From: Prorocentrum cordatum
Taxonomy: Eukaryota > Sar > Dinophyceae > Prorocentrales > Prorocentraceae
DNA: 24,145 bases
Direction of reading: 5' to 3'
NCBI GenBank assembly: GCA_963575745.1
Contig: CAUYUJ010001336.1
Span: 1,060,931-1,085,075 of the forward strand
The notes under the pieces are model-generated. The model saw only the letters and a list, made by a program, of their open reading frames with translations, searched no databases and was not told where the DNA came from. Below, in pieces: positions 8,151-17,884 of the stretch. The first letter of the stretch is position 1. Each line of letters opens with the position of its first letter. The position numbers were made by a program, and so were the translations under genes.

Positions 8151-8312
8151 TTGGCATCCCATCGCCAGCGCAGACGTACCCTGCCCAGCCGCCGACGCAA
8201 ACGTGTGTGTGTGTGTTTGTAAGTGTATACGTGTCTGTGTGTGTGTTTGGCATCCCATCGCCATCGCAGACGTCCCCTGCCTAGCCGCCGACGCAAACAT
8301 GTTTGTGTGCCT
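8149..8312. repeat. Direct repeat: two ~60-bp unique segments embedded in GT repeats
   Basis: TTTGGCATCCCATCGCCA followed by (G/T)CGCAGACGT and GCCGCCGACGCAAAC occurs at about 8150-8203 and 8248-8299, each flanked by GTGTGTG. The pair looks like two monomers of a longer repeat made of a unique part plus a microsatellite. Confidence 0.75.
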
Positions 8313-8334
8313 GTGTGTTTGTTCGTGCGTGCCT

Positions 8335-9100
8335 GTATGCGTCCAGCCATCCAGAAGCCTGACTACTTCCAGGCGGCCCGCCGGCGCGCCCAGGTGGTGC
8401 GATCCTGCCTCCCCGCCCTTGACCCCTCCCTCTGCACTGCCGAAGTCCTGCGGATCTTCCTCGGCCGCGGCTTCTTCTATCGGCGGAGTCCTGCAGGCTC
8501 AGTTCCCCCGTCGGGTGGTCCTGATGGATGCGACCCCGCGGAGGCTCTGCCGCCCGAAGAGCTGGTCGAGACCCCTGACCTCGTCGGGCCAGGCAGGAAA
8601 AACCGCAACGGGCAAGTTTTACGGGGCCTTCGCCAGGCCTCGGGACCGTCGAAAGAGCGACTCAGGATGACAAGCAGGTCCCCAAGGAGGGGCCCACACC
8701 TCTGGGGGTCACGCCATCAACAAAGTCATGACCACGGGGGGTCTGGGGCTCGAGGCCGTCAGGCTGATCCATGAGGGACGGCGGGCACAAGACGTGGACC
8801 GAGTTTCTCGCGCGCTCGATGCCCCTGTACTCGCATGCGCCCGGTGCCGATCCCAAGTGCACTACCCCGACACCCTCCTCTCGGCATTCCTCGCCGGCTG
8901 GAGCGAGCACCACTTCGACCACTGGGAGGGGATTTGTTACCCGACAGGCAGGCGCCGATATGCTCCTCGGGGGCGGCCCTAAGAGCTCGGTGGGGGCGGC
9001 GGAGCGGTCAAATTCATATGAAGTAGTACATGGTAACTCTACGAGCCAGATTTGACACCTCTGATTCCACGGATACCATCCTTGCCATCAATTTGAACAC
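8335..9100 (+). other. Possible degenerate coding remnant, unidentified
   Basis: The stretch has codon-like composition in shifting frames. 8340-8660 reads DYFQAARRRAQVVRSC in one frame; 8705-8970 reads INKVMTTGGLGLEAVRLIHE and ALDAPVLACARCRSQVHYPD in another. No single frame spans it and I recognise no family. It could be a decayed gene or an upstream part of the LINE remnant that follows. Confidence 0.25.
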
Positions 9101-9468
9101 GAAGCATTGTGCAAAAAAGGGGCGCTTATGCCTCACATGCGATTGTGCAATACCACACATCACCTCGGCAATACCTTGTCCAATTTGTGCATCAACTCAT
9201 GCGCCGCCGGCTCGCGCACGCCCGCCCGGCCAGGCACCAGGAACTGGTTTTCCACTGGGGGGCCGTCCCCGAGCGCTGCGCCCAGGACGCGTGCAGCGCC
9301 TCCAATCGGACCGGGGCCTGCAAGGCCACCGCCCCGGCCCCCCCAGCGATCCCAGCGCCGAGGTGCCCACGCCCACTCAGCCCCATACGTCCCAAGGCGG
9401 ATCGGCTGGTGGCCAGGACACCATTCGGCGTACATGGCACCCGCCCGCCGCCGCTCCCAGCCGCGACC

Positions 9469-9535
9469 CCGCTTTGCGCAAGCCGCCTTCACTGCGAGAC
9501 GCTTTGCGCGAGCCGCCTTCTGCGCGAGCGAACGT
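9469..9535. repeat. ~30-bp tandem repeat, two copies
   Basis: CTTTGCGCAAGCCGCCTTC and CTTTGCGCGAGCCGCCTTC, about 30 bp apart, just before the recognisable start of the LINE reverse transcriptase. Confidence 0.6.
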
Positions 9536-11045
9536 CTTGGCTGACTACTTCAAGGGCGTCCAATGGCAAGTTCGATTTCCAGACCGGGCACCAGAGGCAC
9601 AAGAGCTATTGGGAGATGCTTTACCGATTTCCACGCACAATTTCAAGCTTCCCGAACTATCTGCAACAATACTCAAACTACGACGTGGCAAGGCTCCTGG
9701 ACCAGACGGCACCAAACTTTTGGAAAGCTGTAGCATATGGTCCGCGTGCGTGCGAAAAGTTGCTTTCATTATTCCAGCAGTGTTGGGCAGGAAAATCAAT
9801 GCCAGACTCTTGGAGACGGGCAACTGTAGTTCTATTATTCAAAAAGGAGACACAGCTTTGCCATCAAACTACGAGCCAATATCTTTGCTAGCAGTGTGTT
9901 GCAGAATTCTGGCACCAATCATACACCAAAGGTTATTGAATGGAAACGCTGAGTCAAGAATGCGGGCGTCCCAATTAGGTTCCAGACCCAAGCGAGGCAC
10001 GTCTGACGCCGTGATGCTCATCAAGCGCATGATTGTTGCTGCTTACTTCAGCAACGACGGTGGCATGCTTTCGGCCATGTTGGACTGGGCAGAAGCTTTG
10101 GACCGATTAGTGCTAAGTTGACCCTGCGCCAATTTGGACTTCCAGCTGGCAAGGTGGCCATCATAGGGTCTATGTTTTCTGCTCGCTATTTCAATCTTGT
10201 GGACCACACAGGGAACTCTACAGAAAGAGAACAGAGAGCTGGGATTGCTCAGGGCTCCCCCCTTTTCACCTTATTTGCTATTGCACTTCAATCAGTTATG
10301 CTGCACGACACGCGTTGAACGATATCCAGTAAGACCCTACCCCAGAGTACGTTGCGACACGGGATATATTGTATGCGGCTGACACGCTGTTAGCTTCGCA
10401 GAGCAGCCTCAACCTCCAGAACATGCTGAACCGAAGGCGCAAAATATGGCCTGGAGCTGAATTGGGAGAAGACACTACAAATGCAGATAGACACAATTCC
10501 AATTATAGTTCAGCTAGATGGGGGTGATATTAAAATAATGCGAGACGCAATATACTTCGGTGAGCTTATTACGTGAGACGCAAAAGCAGAAGCATGAGCA
10601 TCGCGCAAACTGGGAGAAGCAACTGGGGCATTCCACTCGCTATCCAAGATTTGGTCGCACTCTTCAATCGGATGGAAGCGCAAATGCTCCATGTACGACG
10701 CCTGCGTTCTCAGCAAGCTCTTATACTCGTTAGATTATATGTGGCTCTGAGAATCCGACCGGCAGCGACTGGGCGCTTTCCATGTCAAATGCGTCAGGCG
10801 TCTCTTGGGCATTTCATGTCCGTATTTATCGAGAGTGAGTAACGCAAGCGTTTTTCAACGAGCTGGCTGGCAAAAACGCTGCTTTCGGACACGCTGTTAT
10901 CAAGACAAATTAAGCTGTACAAGAATATCGCGGCATTCTCCGGTACCTCCCCCGTGCGGCGAGAACTCTGCAACGACGACGGGATACCGAAGACGTTCAT
11001 CTCCAAACGGATGCGCGGCCGACCGCGGTAGCAATGGGGCAAATA
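9528..11045 (+). pseudogene. Decayed non-LTR (LINE) retrotransposon reverse transcriptase
   Basis: This is a remnant of LINE ORF2. In order: NVLADYFKGVQWQVRF (9537), RGKAPGPDG (9683-9709), FWKAVAYGPRACEKLL and MPDSWRRATVVLLFKK (9718-9846), PSNYEPISLLAVCCRIL (from 9859), QLGSRPKRGTSDAVMLIKRM (9972-10031), MLDWAEALDRL (10078), GIAQGSPLFTLFAI (to about 10284), LYAADTLLAS (from 10369), LELNWEKT (from 10449), MYDACVLSKLLYSLDYMWL (from 10690), RQRLGAFHVKCVRRLLGI (from 10758) and SKRMRGRPR (to about 11030). These motifs sit in different frames with at least four frameshifts plus internal stops, so it cannot make one protein. The catalytic YADD box reads YAAD (10372-10383). The 5' part (endonuclease) is missing. 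Elements of this kind are abundant in dinoflagellates. Confidence 0.85.
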
Positions 11046-11330
11046 TGTACATACATTGACATCGTGCATGTAGCTATCCCTCTCCGCCCTCCCCCCTACC
11101 TCCTGCAAGCGTGCTGAAGCGACAATTTTCTGCGGCGCGTCCCATGCATGGCTCCTGCTTGCCAAGAGCAGCCAACAGCGCTCTCTTCTGCCTACGCTTC
11201 CTGCCGGATGCTTGGTTTCCTGCTGCTGGGCACAGCAAGGGGCAAGGGCCTCCATGAGGCCGAACCTGCAGAAAAACCACTGCCCTGATTTCTTCAGGTC
11301 GTTGCTTGGCTGGGCCCGCCTCCGCGCCGA

Positions 11331-11570
11331 CTCTGATGAGCCTGTTTTCCACCACCACCACCACCATAAGTTGGAGTGAGGAAGGAGGAAAAGGGCGAGA
11401 AGGAGGAGGACGAAGAGGAGGGGGAGGAGGAGGAGGTGGAGGAGAAGGAGAAGGAGAAGGAAGCGGAGGACGAGGAGGAGGAGGAGGAGGAGGAGGAGGA
11501 GGAGGAGGAGGAGGACCCCCTCCCAAACTTTTGGTGGTGGTGGTGGAAAACAGGCCCATCAGGCTCCGAA
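11331..11570. mobile_element. Inverted-repeat element with (CCA)n arms and a GGA-rich core
   Basis: The left arm (11331-11376) reads CTGATGAGCCTGTTTTCC (CCA)n TAAGTTGGAG. The right arm (11521-11570) is its imperfect reverse complement, CCCAAACTTTTGG (TGG)n AAAACAGGCCCATCAGG. Between them lies about 145 bp of GGA/GAA repeats. One arm recurs alone at 5431-5487. No coding capacity beyond low-complexity Glu or Pro runs. Confidence 0.65.
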
Positions 11571-12155
11571 GACCCTGGCCTCCGCCAGGCCCTGCTGGCT
11601 CTGGCCCCGCACGCTTTGCCCGGCGCCCGGCCCGGCTCTCCTCCGGGCCATGGGCCTCCGTCGCCTCAGGCCGCCTGCCAGGGTGCCTCCCCTCTGGCGC
11701 ACCAGCCCTGGGCTCGCGCGCGCCACTCCCTCCCCCCCGCGGCCGCTGCCACGGGTGCACTGCCCATTCCTGCCAGGCTTCCGCATCGCCTCTGTGGCAC
11801 TCTGACTGTGCAGCTCCACCAAGTGGGCCCCGTGGCACGCCCGTGCTGCTCATCTGTCGCTGCGCTCCGCCTGCAGACCTTCGCGGTCTGCCACTGGTCC
11901 CACTTACACCTGCACTCGCCCCGTCCTGCAGACCCTCGCGGTCCCACTTCCCCTAACCTCTGGTCGTTCCCCACTCCGCTTCCTCCTCGTCTCCTCACGC
12001 GACTGCCCCCTCGCGAGGAATGCCGCGCGGTCCCCTGTGGGCTGCCCTGGCATCTCCCCGCAGCGTGAGCTGGGCTGGCCCGCGCTTTCCGCTCTCCGCT
12101 GGACGCTGGACTCCGACTGCGCTGCGCCGACGCGCATGTTGGCCACGACACTAAA
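11571..12155. other. GC-rich region, no gene recognised; short direct repeat
   Basis: No domain found. CTGCAGACC(T/C)TCGCGGTC occurs twice (11871 and 11925), followed in both cases by a CCCACTT sequence within about 15 bp. Open frames exist on both strands but are Arg/Pro/Ala-rich and unconvincing. Confidence 0.4.
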
Positions 12156-12156
12156 A

Positions 12157-12372
12157 ACTGTGTGTGTGTGTGCGTGTGCGTGTGCGTGTGCGTGTGCGTG
12201 TGCGTGTGCGTGTGCGTGTGCGTGTGCGCGTGCGTGTGCGTGTGCGTGTGCGTGTGTGTGTGTATGTGTGTGTGTGTGTGTGTGTCTGTGTCTGTGTCTG
12301 TGTCTGTGTCTGTGTCTGTGTCTGTGTCTGTGTCTGTGTCTGTGTCTGTCTGTGTGACTGTGTGCGTGTGCG
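12157..12372. repeat. (GT)n, (GTGTGC)n and (GTGTCT)n microsatellite
   Basis: Pure TG at the left, hexamer GTGTGC repeats to about 12255, TG again, then about eleven (TGTGTC) units at 12285-12347. All frames are open and repetitive. Confidence 0.95.
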
Positions 12373-12675
12373 ATGCGCTGGAATCCAAAGCAATCCTTGA
12401 TGGCTTGGCCGCGTCCGCGCGCTTAGTACAATCGAAATCTATAGTAAGGACAGGCGGCAAGGCCGCAGGGGCGCCTTGGACGCCGAAGTTGGCACTTTTG
12501 GGCGGCGGACTGCCAACACTCTCAAGGGCTGGCCAGCGAAAACCGAGAGGGACGGGCCGCAGAATCAATGACGCAGTGGTACCCTAAGGCCTTCCGTGTG
12601 TCCTTACCATGAGTTTTGGCCGTACTTCTACTGACTCAATCTCGTCGCTGCGCCAAAGGCCGCTGCCGCCAAAAA
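12373..12675. other. Unique sequence between microsatellites, no gene recognised
   Basis: A plus-strand frame reads DALESKAILDGLAASARLVQ and continues to a stop at 12585, but it opens inside the GT repeat and has no recognisable domain. It might be part of an exon; evidence is weak. Confidence 0.3.
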
Positions 12676-12973
12676 GTGTGTGCGTGTGTGTGTGTGTGTG
12701 TGTCATTACACCGGCCTTGCAGACGTGCTGCAACAGATTTCTGCGTGGATTTCTGTGTGGATTGTTGCCCGAATCGGCGAGCGAAAAACGACGTGAATCT
12801 CGCGTGGATAAGACATTCACCTCGAAATCCGGAACGACCTTCTCCAGGACACCCTGGGCCCACCCTATCGTTTTCCAAACGAAAGCCGCTCTGCGATGTT
12901 GGCGCCATGATGTGTGAGTGTGTGAGGTGTGAGTGAGTGAGTAGGTGAGCGTGTGTGTGTGTGTGTGTGTATG

Positions 12974-13005
<32 letters not shown>

Positions 13006-13022
13006 TGTGTGTGTGTGTGTGT
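12676..13022. repeat. Two GT microsatellites (12676-12703 and 12912-13022) with unique DNA between
   Basis: The second block passes from GTGAGTGTGTGAG variants into (GT)n, then (GCGT)n, then (GT)n. Between the blocks is about 200 bp with no identified gene. Confidence 0.85.
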
Positions 13023-13074
13023 TCCCCACCCACCCCACCGCGGGCAGAAAGCCAAGCGACGTAAGCCCGCCCCA

Positions 13075-13360
13075 AACTCCCCTCCTCCGGCCTTCAGCCT
13101 CCTCCCACCACTCCTCCAGCACCATCAGCTTCCCTTGCTCATCCCTCCGTCCCGTTCCAGCCTCCTCCACCTCAAGCCCCCTCCTTCTCCAGCAACCATC
13201 TTTGACATTGCTAACATCAGTACTATATTATTAGTATTATCCTCCTTCGTTTTCTCCTCACGCCCCTTCTTCTTCTTCTTCGTTGTCCTCCTGCTCTGGC
13301 CTCTCCATCTCCCCCTCCTCCTCATACTCATGTTCGTCCTCCCCCTTCTCCTCCTCGCAT
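13075..13360. repeat. CT-rich low-complexity tract
   Basis: Pyrimidine-rich on the plus strand with CCTCC and CTTCTT runs, interrupted by an AT-rich patch near 13205-13240. No gene recognised here or in the following unique DNA to 13645. Confidence 0.6.
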
Positions 13361-13649
13361 AAGGGGGTGAAGAAAGAGGAAGGGGAGAAGGGAGACGGAA
13401 CGGATCATGACAAGGAGGAGGATGAGAGTGCGAGTGGTTGGACATTTTGTTGACCCCACACTTCTGAAACACACTTGTTGCAGGTCTCCCCCCAATCAAT
13501 TCCCATTGATTTTTACGTTGATGTGTGTTCCTTCGGCTCTTGCACCCAGTTGTTAAGGATACTCCCCCCCACATGCTAAATGGGAAATGGCTTCTTCCCA
13601 CCCCTGTCACCTCTCCCTCTCCTTCTCAAATGGCCGCCAGGCGCACACA

Positions 13650-13762
13650 ACAGACACTTACACTTACACTTACACTTACACGTACACTTACACTTACAAT
13701 TACACTTACAATTACAATTACACTTACTCTTACACCCACACACGCACACACACACACACACG
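13650..13762. repeat. (ACACTT)n hexamer array passing into (CA)n
   Basis: About fourteen ACACTT units with variants ACAATT, ACGTAC and ACTCTT, then (AC)n from 13739. It does not match the TTTAGGG or TTAGGG telomere repeats. Confidence 0.9.
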
Positions 13763-13904
13763 GCAAACACATCTGACACACGCCTACCAGACACAGCCGC
13801 ACACATACCAGGCACGTGCAAATACACACAAACGCATGCCTACACGCCCATACCACGCGCAACACAAAACATGTGCGTAAGATTCCCAGGACGTGGCCAC
13901 CGCA

Positions 13905-14725
13905 GCAGCTTCTCGACACCAGAGGGGGTGCGCGGTGGATGTGGGCGCCATGCGCGCCACTGTCGCAAAAACGTGGCAGGTGTGGCACTTTCTCGACTCT
14001 GGCGAGGATCCGCAGGGGATGAGGGCGCTACGCGCGCCAATGTAGCAAAGCGCGGCCAGCATAGCACTTGCTCGACACCAGAGGGGGCCCGCGGGGGATG
14101 AGGGCGCAATGCGCGCCAATGTCGCAAAGCGTCGCAAGGGTGGCACTGATTCGACACCAGAAAAGGTCCGCAAAGGGTGAGGGCTGTATACGCGCCAATG
14201 TCCCAAAGCCTGGTCGGCGTGGCACCTGTCGGCGCCAAGAAGGGGGCTGCAGGGGGTGGGGGCGCCATGCGCGCCGATGTCGTTAAGCGTAACAAGCGTG
14301 GCACTTTCTCGACGCAGGAAGGGGTCCACAGGTTGTGGGGCCCTACGCACATCAATTTCGCAAGGCAAGAATGGTGCTTTCTCGGCACCAAGCGGGCCCG
14401 CAAGGAGTGGGGGCGTGATGAGCGCCAATGTCGCAAAGCGTGGCAGGGGTGACACTGACTCGACAGCAAAAGGGGTCTGCAGGGGGTTGGGGCGCTATGC
14501 GCGCCAATCTCGCAATGAACGGTCCGCAAGGGGTGGGGACGCTACACGAGCCCATGTTGCAAACCGTGGCAGGCGTCGCACTTTCTCGACACTAGAGGGG
14601 TCAGCAGGGGGTTGTCCCTGAGCGCGGCCTCTGTTAGCGACACGCTCGCAAGGCGTGGCAAGCGTGGCATGCCCTTGCCAACAGAAGGGGTGCGCAGGAG
14701 CGGTCCCTGAACGCGGCATCTACCC
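13905..14725. repeat. Satellite array of ~80-bp units, about ten copies
   Basis: Each unit contains TGGCACTTTCTCGACACCAG, an (A)GAGGGGGTCCGC(A)GGG stretch, and GGGCGC(T/C)ATGCGCGCCAATG followed by TCGCAAAGCGTGGC. The GCGCCAATGTCGCAAAG motif recurs near 13952, 14033, 14115, 14195, 14273, 14350, 14423 and 14502, giving a spacing of 73-82 bp. The last two copies are degenerate. Long open frames are a by-product of the repeat. Confidence 0.9.
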
Positions 14726-14729
14726 ATGA

Positions 14730-14776
14730 CACGCACAACAACAACAACCACCACCACCACCACCGCCACCACCACG

Positions 14777-14851
<75 letters not shown>

Positions 14852-14880
14852 CCAACACCAACACCAACACCAACAACAAC
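14730..14880. repeat. (CAA)n microsatellite
   Basis: (CAA)n with a short (CCA)n section at 14751-14776 and ACACCA variants near the end. It separates the 80-bp array from the composite repeat that follows. Confidence 0.95.
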
Positions 14881-14884
14881 AATC

Positions 14885-15955
14885 ATCTTACCCTCATGCG
14901 CGATGTTTTCACACGAAGCATGCGACCATCATGATGGTCATGGGGGACTATTGTTCTATAGCGGTGTCCGTTATTCCCAGTCCCAGATTTCCCGCCCAAT
15001 GAGGTCTTGCAAACACATCCTCCGCGGAATTTCACAGATCCCGCCTGGAAAACACATGCCCGCGCCTTGCTGCGCCGATGCGAGACCGCCAGTGGAGCCC
15101 CAGCCAAGGGTAAAGCACAAGGCAGCATCGAGCGACAGGATTGCCTTGGTGGGGATGGGGGCTGTGGGCAGCGAGGCAAGGACCTGGCCCTGAATAGAAA
15201 GGGAGGAAGTCTCGAGCAGGGCCGCTGTTGTTGCTGGGAGCGACGCCAATGCTGAAGAGAGTAGGGCGCTAGTCCAGCGAAAAACAAAACGAAGTCTCGA
15301 GCGGGAACGCTGGTTTTGTTGGGGCGGCGGTTGTCGGCGGCGAGGAGGAACACCGCCTTGAGTAAGAAGGGAGGAAGTCTCGTGCGGGAGCCGTGGTTTT
15401 GTCGGGACGGGAGCTGTCGGCGGCGATGAATACCACCGTCCTGAGGAAAAAGGAAGGAAGCCTCGAGCGGGAGCGTTGTTCTTGCTAGGAGCGGCGCGAA
15501 TTCAAAAGAGAGCACCCGCCGTAAAACGGGAAGAAGTCTCGGACGGGAGCGCTGGTTTTGTCGGGACGGCGGCTGTCGGCGGCGAGCAAGAGCACCGCCT
15601 TGAGTAAACAAGGGGGGGAGTCTCGAGCGGGAGCGTTGTTATTGCTGGGGGGCGGCGCCGATGAGAGAAAGAGTAGCGCGCCTGTCCAAAGCAAAACGGG
15701 AGGAAATCTCGAGCGGGAGCGCTGGTTTTGTTGAGACGGCTGCTTTTGGCGGCGAACAAAAGCACCGGCCCTGAGTATGAAAGGATGAAGTCTCGAACGG
15801 GAGCGTTGTTGTTGTTGGGGGGCCGGTTTTGGCAGTCCCCCAAACCGCTCGAGCGTGAGCCTCATTTTCAATGAAAATGCAGCCGGCGCCCCGGCGAGAG
15901 CGCCAGGGCGAGTTTAAGGGGTCCAACAATAATAATTGTTTAATAACTAATACTG
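14885..15955. repeat. Composite satellite block I: unique head, eight ~84-bp monomers, unique tail
   Basis: The head (14885-15200) starts CATCTTACCCTCATGCGCG-like sequence and includes a 14-bp palindrome ACCATCATGATGGT. Monomers begin with the core GAAGTCTCGAGCGGGAGCG at about 15205, 15292, 15373, 15455, 15533, 15619, 15706 and 15787. They fall into types: B (TTGCTGGGAGCGGCGCCAAT), A (TTTTGTCGGGACGGCGGCTG), A' (...CACCGTCC(T/C)GAGGAAAAA) and terminal variants. The order is B A A' B A B' A'' T. The tail contains GAGCGTGAGCCTCAT and AGCGCCAGGGCG then AAGGGGTCCAACA. Confidence 0.9.
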
Positions 15956-16090
15956 AACAACTATCATTATAAGACTGTTCGCTCTTATCTGCTCGAGTGT
16001 CATTCAGCGTGCATTTTCCGAACCCTCGATGCCCGCCCTCTTCGTCTTCGATCATACCACGATTGGTGGGTTTATATTTCCTTGTGCGCT
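15956..16090. repeat. Recurring ~120-bp module, copy 1
   Basis: It begins TCATTATAAGACTGTTCGCT, then CTTATCTGCTCGAGTG, and continues to ACCCTCGATGCCCGCCCTC and TCGTCTTCGATC. Related copies are at 16636-16755 and 19538-19655, with a fragment at 20358-20375. Each follows an A-rich microsatellite or short AAC/AAT run. Function unknown. Confidence 0.75.
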
Positions 16091-16094
16091 TTGC

Positions 16095-16335
16095 GTGATT
16101 CGCCTGGAACTTCCCAGCGAGAGAACGCTTCCTAAGTAAATGTGCGAAAGTCCCCAGCGAACGCGCGATTCCTGAATGGCAAGAGCGCGGCGCCTGAGTC
16201 AATTGCAAAGGAGTCTCAGGCGGGAGCGCGATTCTTAAGTAAATTACGAAAAGTCTCAAGCGGGGGCGGGAGACCAGAGTAAATTTCGAGGAAATATGAA
16301 GCAAGAGCCGTTGTTGTTGTTGTAGTAGTAAACCG
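16095..16335. repeat. Degenerate 40-60-bp array sharing the AGTCTC-AGCGGGAGCG core
   Basis: Repeats contain AAAGTCTCAAGCGGG or GGAGTCTCAGGCGGGAGCGC followed by GATTCTTAAGTAAATT, at a shorter spacing than the 84-bp monomers. The last unit ends in GCCGTTGTTGTTGTTG and AAACCGGGGGGC, an ending seen again at 17835-17865. Confidence 0.7.
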
Positions 16336-16479
16336 GGGGGCAAGGGCACAGTTTGAGGAGGAAGACTGTCCCTGATGAAAAACAGGGTGCGAGCGCCGGG
16401 AGGGGCACTTCAATTGAACAAATACAGTGTGCACTGGAAGGGGGAGCAACAATATTTATTCTTCAGTCGTGAAAGTTCG

Positions 16480-16513
16480 ACAACAAAACAACAACAATAA
16501 TAATAATAGTAAT

Positions 16514-16550
<37 letters not shown>

Positions 16551-16625
16551 TTAATAATGATAAAAATAATAATAATAATAATAATACTAACAATGATAAT
16601 CATAATAATAATAATAACAGCAGCG
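16480..16625. repeat. (AAT)n / (AAC)n microsatellite
   Basis: AAC and AAT trinucleotides with occasional GAT interruptions. It is the most A/T-rich part of the window and lies directly before the second copy of the ~120-bp module. Confidence 0.95.
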
Positions 16626-16632
16626 ACAACAA

Positions 16633-16755
16633 CAATCATTATAGGACTGTTTGCTCCTATCTGCTCACGTGCTAACCAATACATATATCCCAAACCCTCG
16701 GTACCCGCCCTGGTTGTCTTCGATCCTACCCCCTTGGGGGTATATCTTCCTTACC
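16633..16755. repeat. Recurring ~120-bp module, copy 2
   Basis: It contains ATCATTATAGGACTGTTTGC, TCCTATCTGCTCACGTG, ACCCTCGGTACCCGCCCTGG and TGTCTTCGATCCTACCCCCT, matching the module at 15956-16090 and 19538-19655. Confidence 0.75.
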
Positions 16756-17029
16756 TGCCACGCGTATTCAGTGGAGCCCCCAAAACAAGGGAAGAGAGGA
16801 CGGGTGGAAGGGGGAGGGAGAATAATGGAGCACGAGAGAAATTAACAGGAGGGAGGGGCAGGGAGCAGAAAACAAGTGGTAGGACCAGACGGGCAGATCG
16901 GGTGGGCAGACCCATAGCGGGCAGGTCGGGAAGGCGGGCCCAGGCGACGAGGTCGAGCAGGCGGGTTGCAATCGGTGAAGTCTCGACGGATAGCGCGATT
17001 CCTAAGCACATGGTGTGAAAAGCCAGCGT
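16756..17029. other. Purine-rich spacer with a single core unit, no gene recognised
   Basis: Purine-rich GGGAGGG and GGGCAG stretches, then one isolated GAAGTCTCGACGG...AGCGCGATTCCTAAG unit (16977-17005) of the core family. No coding feature identified. Confidence 0.5.
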
Positions 17030-17505
17030 GGCCCACGAAGGGCGTGAAATCCGAGGCCACAGAGGGCAACGACGGGGCCGCTGAGGGCAGCACCGGGGCC
17101 ACGAAGGGCAGCGAGGGGGTCACAAAGGGCGACAACGTGGCCACGCAGGGCATGCATGTGGGGTCACGACGGGCGCGAGCGAGCGGGGGCTACGAAGGGC
17201 ATTCGTATACGAGGCCACACAGGGTGACAGCGGGGCCACTGAGAGCAGCAATGGGGCCACGAAGGGCAGCGAGGGGGCCACGGAGGGCGACAGCGGGGCT
17301 ACGAAGGGAATGCGTATGGAGCCACGACGGGCGCGTGCGAGCGGGGGCAGCGAAGGGCACATAATGCGGGGCCACAAAAGGCAGCAACAGAGCCACTGGG
17401 GGCAGCAACGGGGCCACGAAGGGCAGCGAGCGAAGGCGACCGCGGAACCAGTACGGGCAGCGAGGGGCATCGAAGGCGGGCGAAGGGCAGCGAGCGGGGA
17501 CTGCA
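17030..17505. repeat. Minisatellite of 18-21-bp units (GGGGCCACGAAGGGCAGCGA)
   Basis: About twenty imperfect units, with variants ending CGACA, CAGCAA or GCGCGAGCG. The minus strand reads as Val-Ala-Pro-Xaa-Leu-Pro repeats in an open frame. The small period divisible by three explains that openness, so I do not call a gene. Confidence 0.85.
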
Positions 17506-17584
17506 GTCATTAACGCGCTGGTCGGGCGGGCAGGCCCCGACGGGTGGATCGAGCGGCCGGGTCGTTGAAGCGTGAGTCCTGCTT

Positions 17585-17865
17585 GAACCGCCAAGCAATA
17601 TGTAGCGGAAGCGCGATTCCTGAGTGTGGAGGACCGGCAATCGAATAACTTGTGAGGAGATATCAAGCGAAGCGGTTCGGTGGTAAATAGCAAAGAAATC
17701 TCAAGCGAGAACACGATTCTGCAATACATTGTCCGGAAAAATTAAGCGGGAGCCGCGATTCGGTGGCAAATTGCCAGGACGTCCCATGCGAGAGCGCGAT
17801 TCTTCAATACATCGTGAAGAAGTATCAGGCGGGAGCCGTTGTTGGTGTAAACCGGGGGCCAACGA
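17585..17865. repeat. Second degenerate ~50-bp array of the core family
   Basis: Units such as AGCGCGATTCCTGAGTG, AATCTCAAGCGAGAACACGA and GAGAGCGCGATTCTTCAATA, ending with CAGGCGGGAGCCGTTGTTG and AAACCGGGGGCCAAC. The layout parallels 16095-16335. It leads directly into composite block II. Confidence 0.75.
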
Positions 17866-17884
17866 CACAGGTTGAACAACAACA

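Noticed and set aside
11074-12068. Long open frames on both strands spanning the (CCA)n element and GC-rich DNA
   Set aside because: They consist of Pro, Gly, Glu and Val runs plus Arg/Ala/Pro-rich sequence with no recognisable domain, typical of high-GC shadow frames.
13650-13762. Hexamer array considered as telomeric repeat
   Set aside because: The ACACTT unit does not match TTTAGGG or other known telomere repeats and it lies within the contig next to other microsatellites.
14885-15955. Short conserved core with regular spacers, superficially like a CRISPR array
   Set aside because: The spacers are themselves repeats of two or three types, the core is imperfect, and the context is eukaryotic satellite DNA without cas genes.
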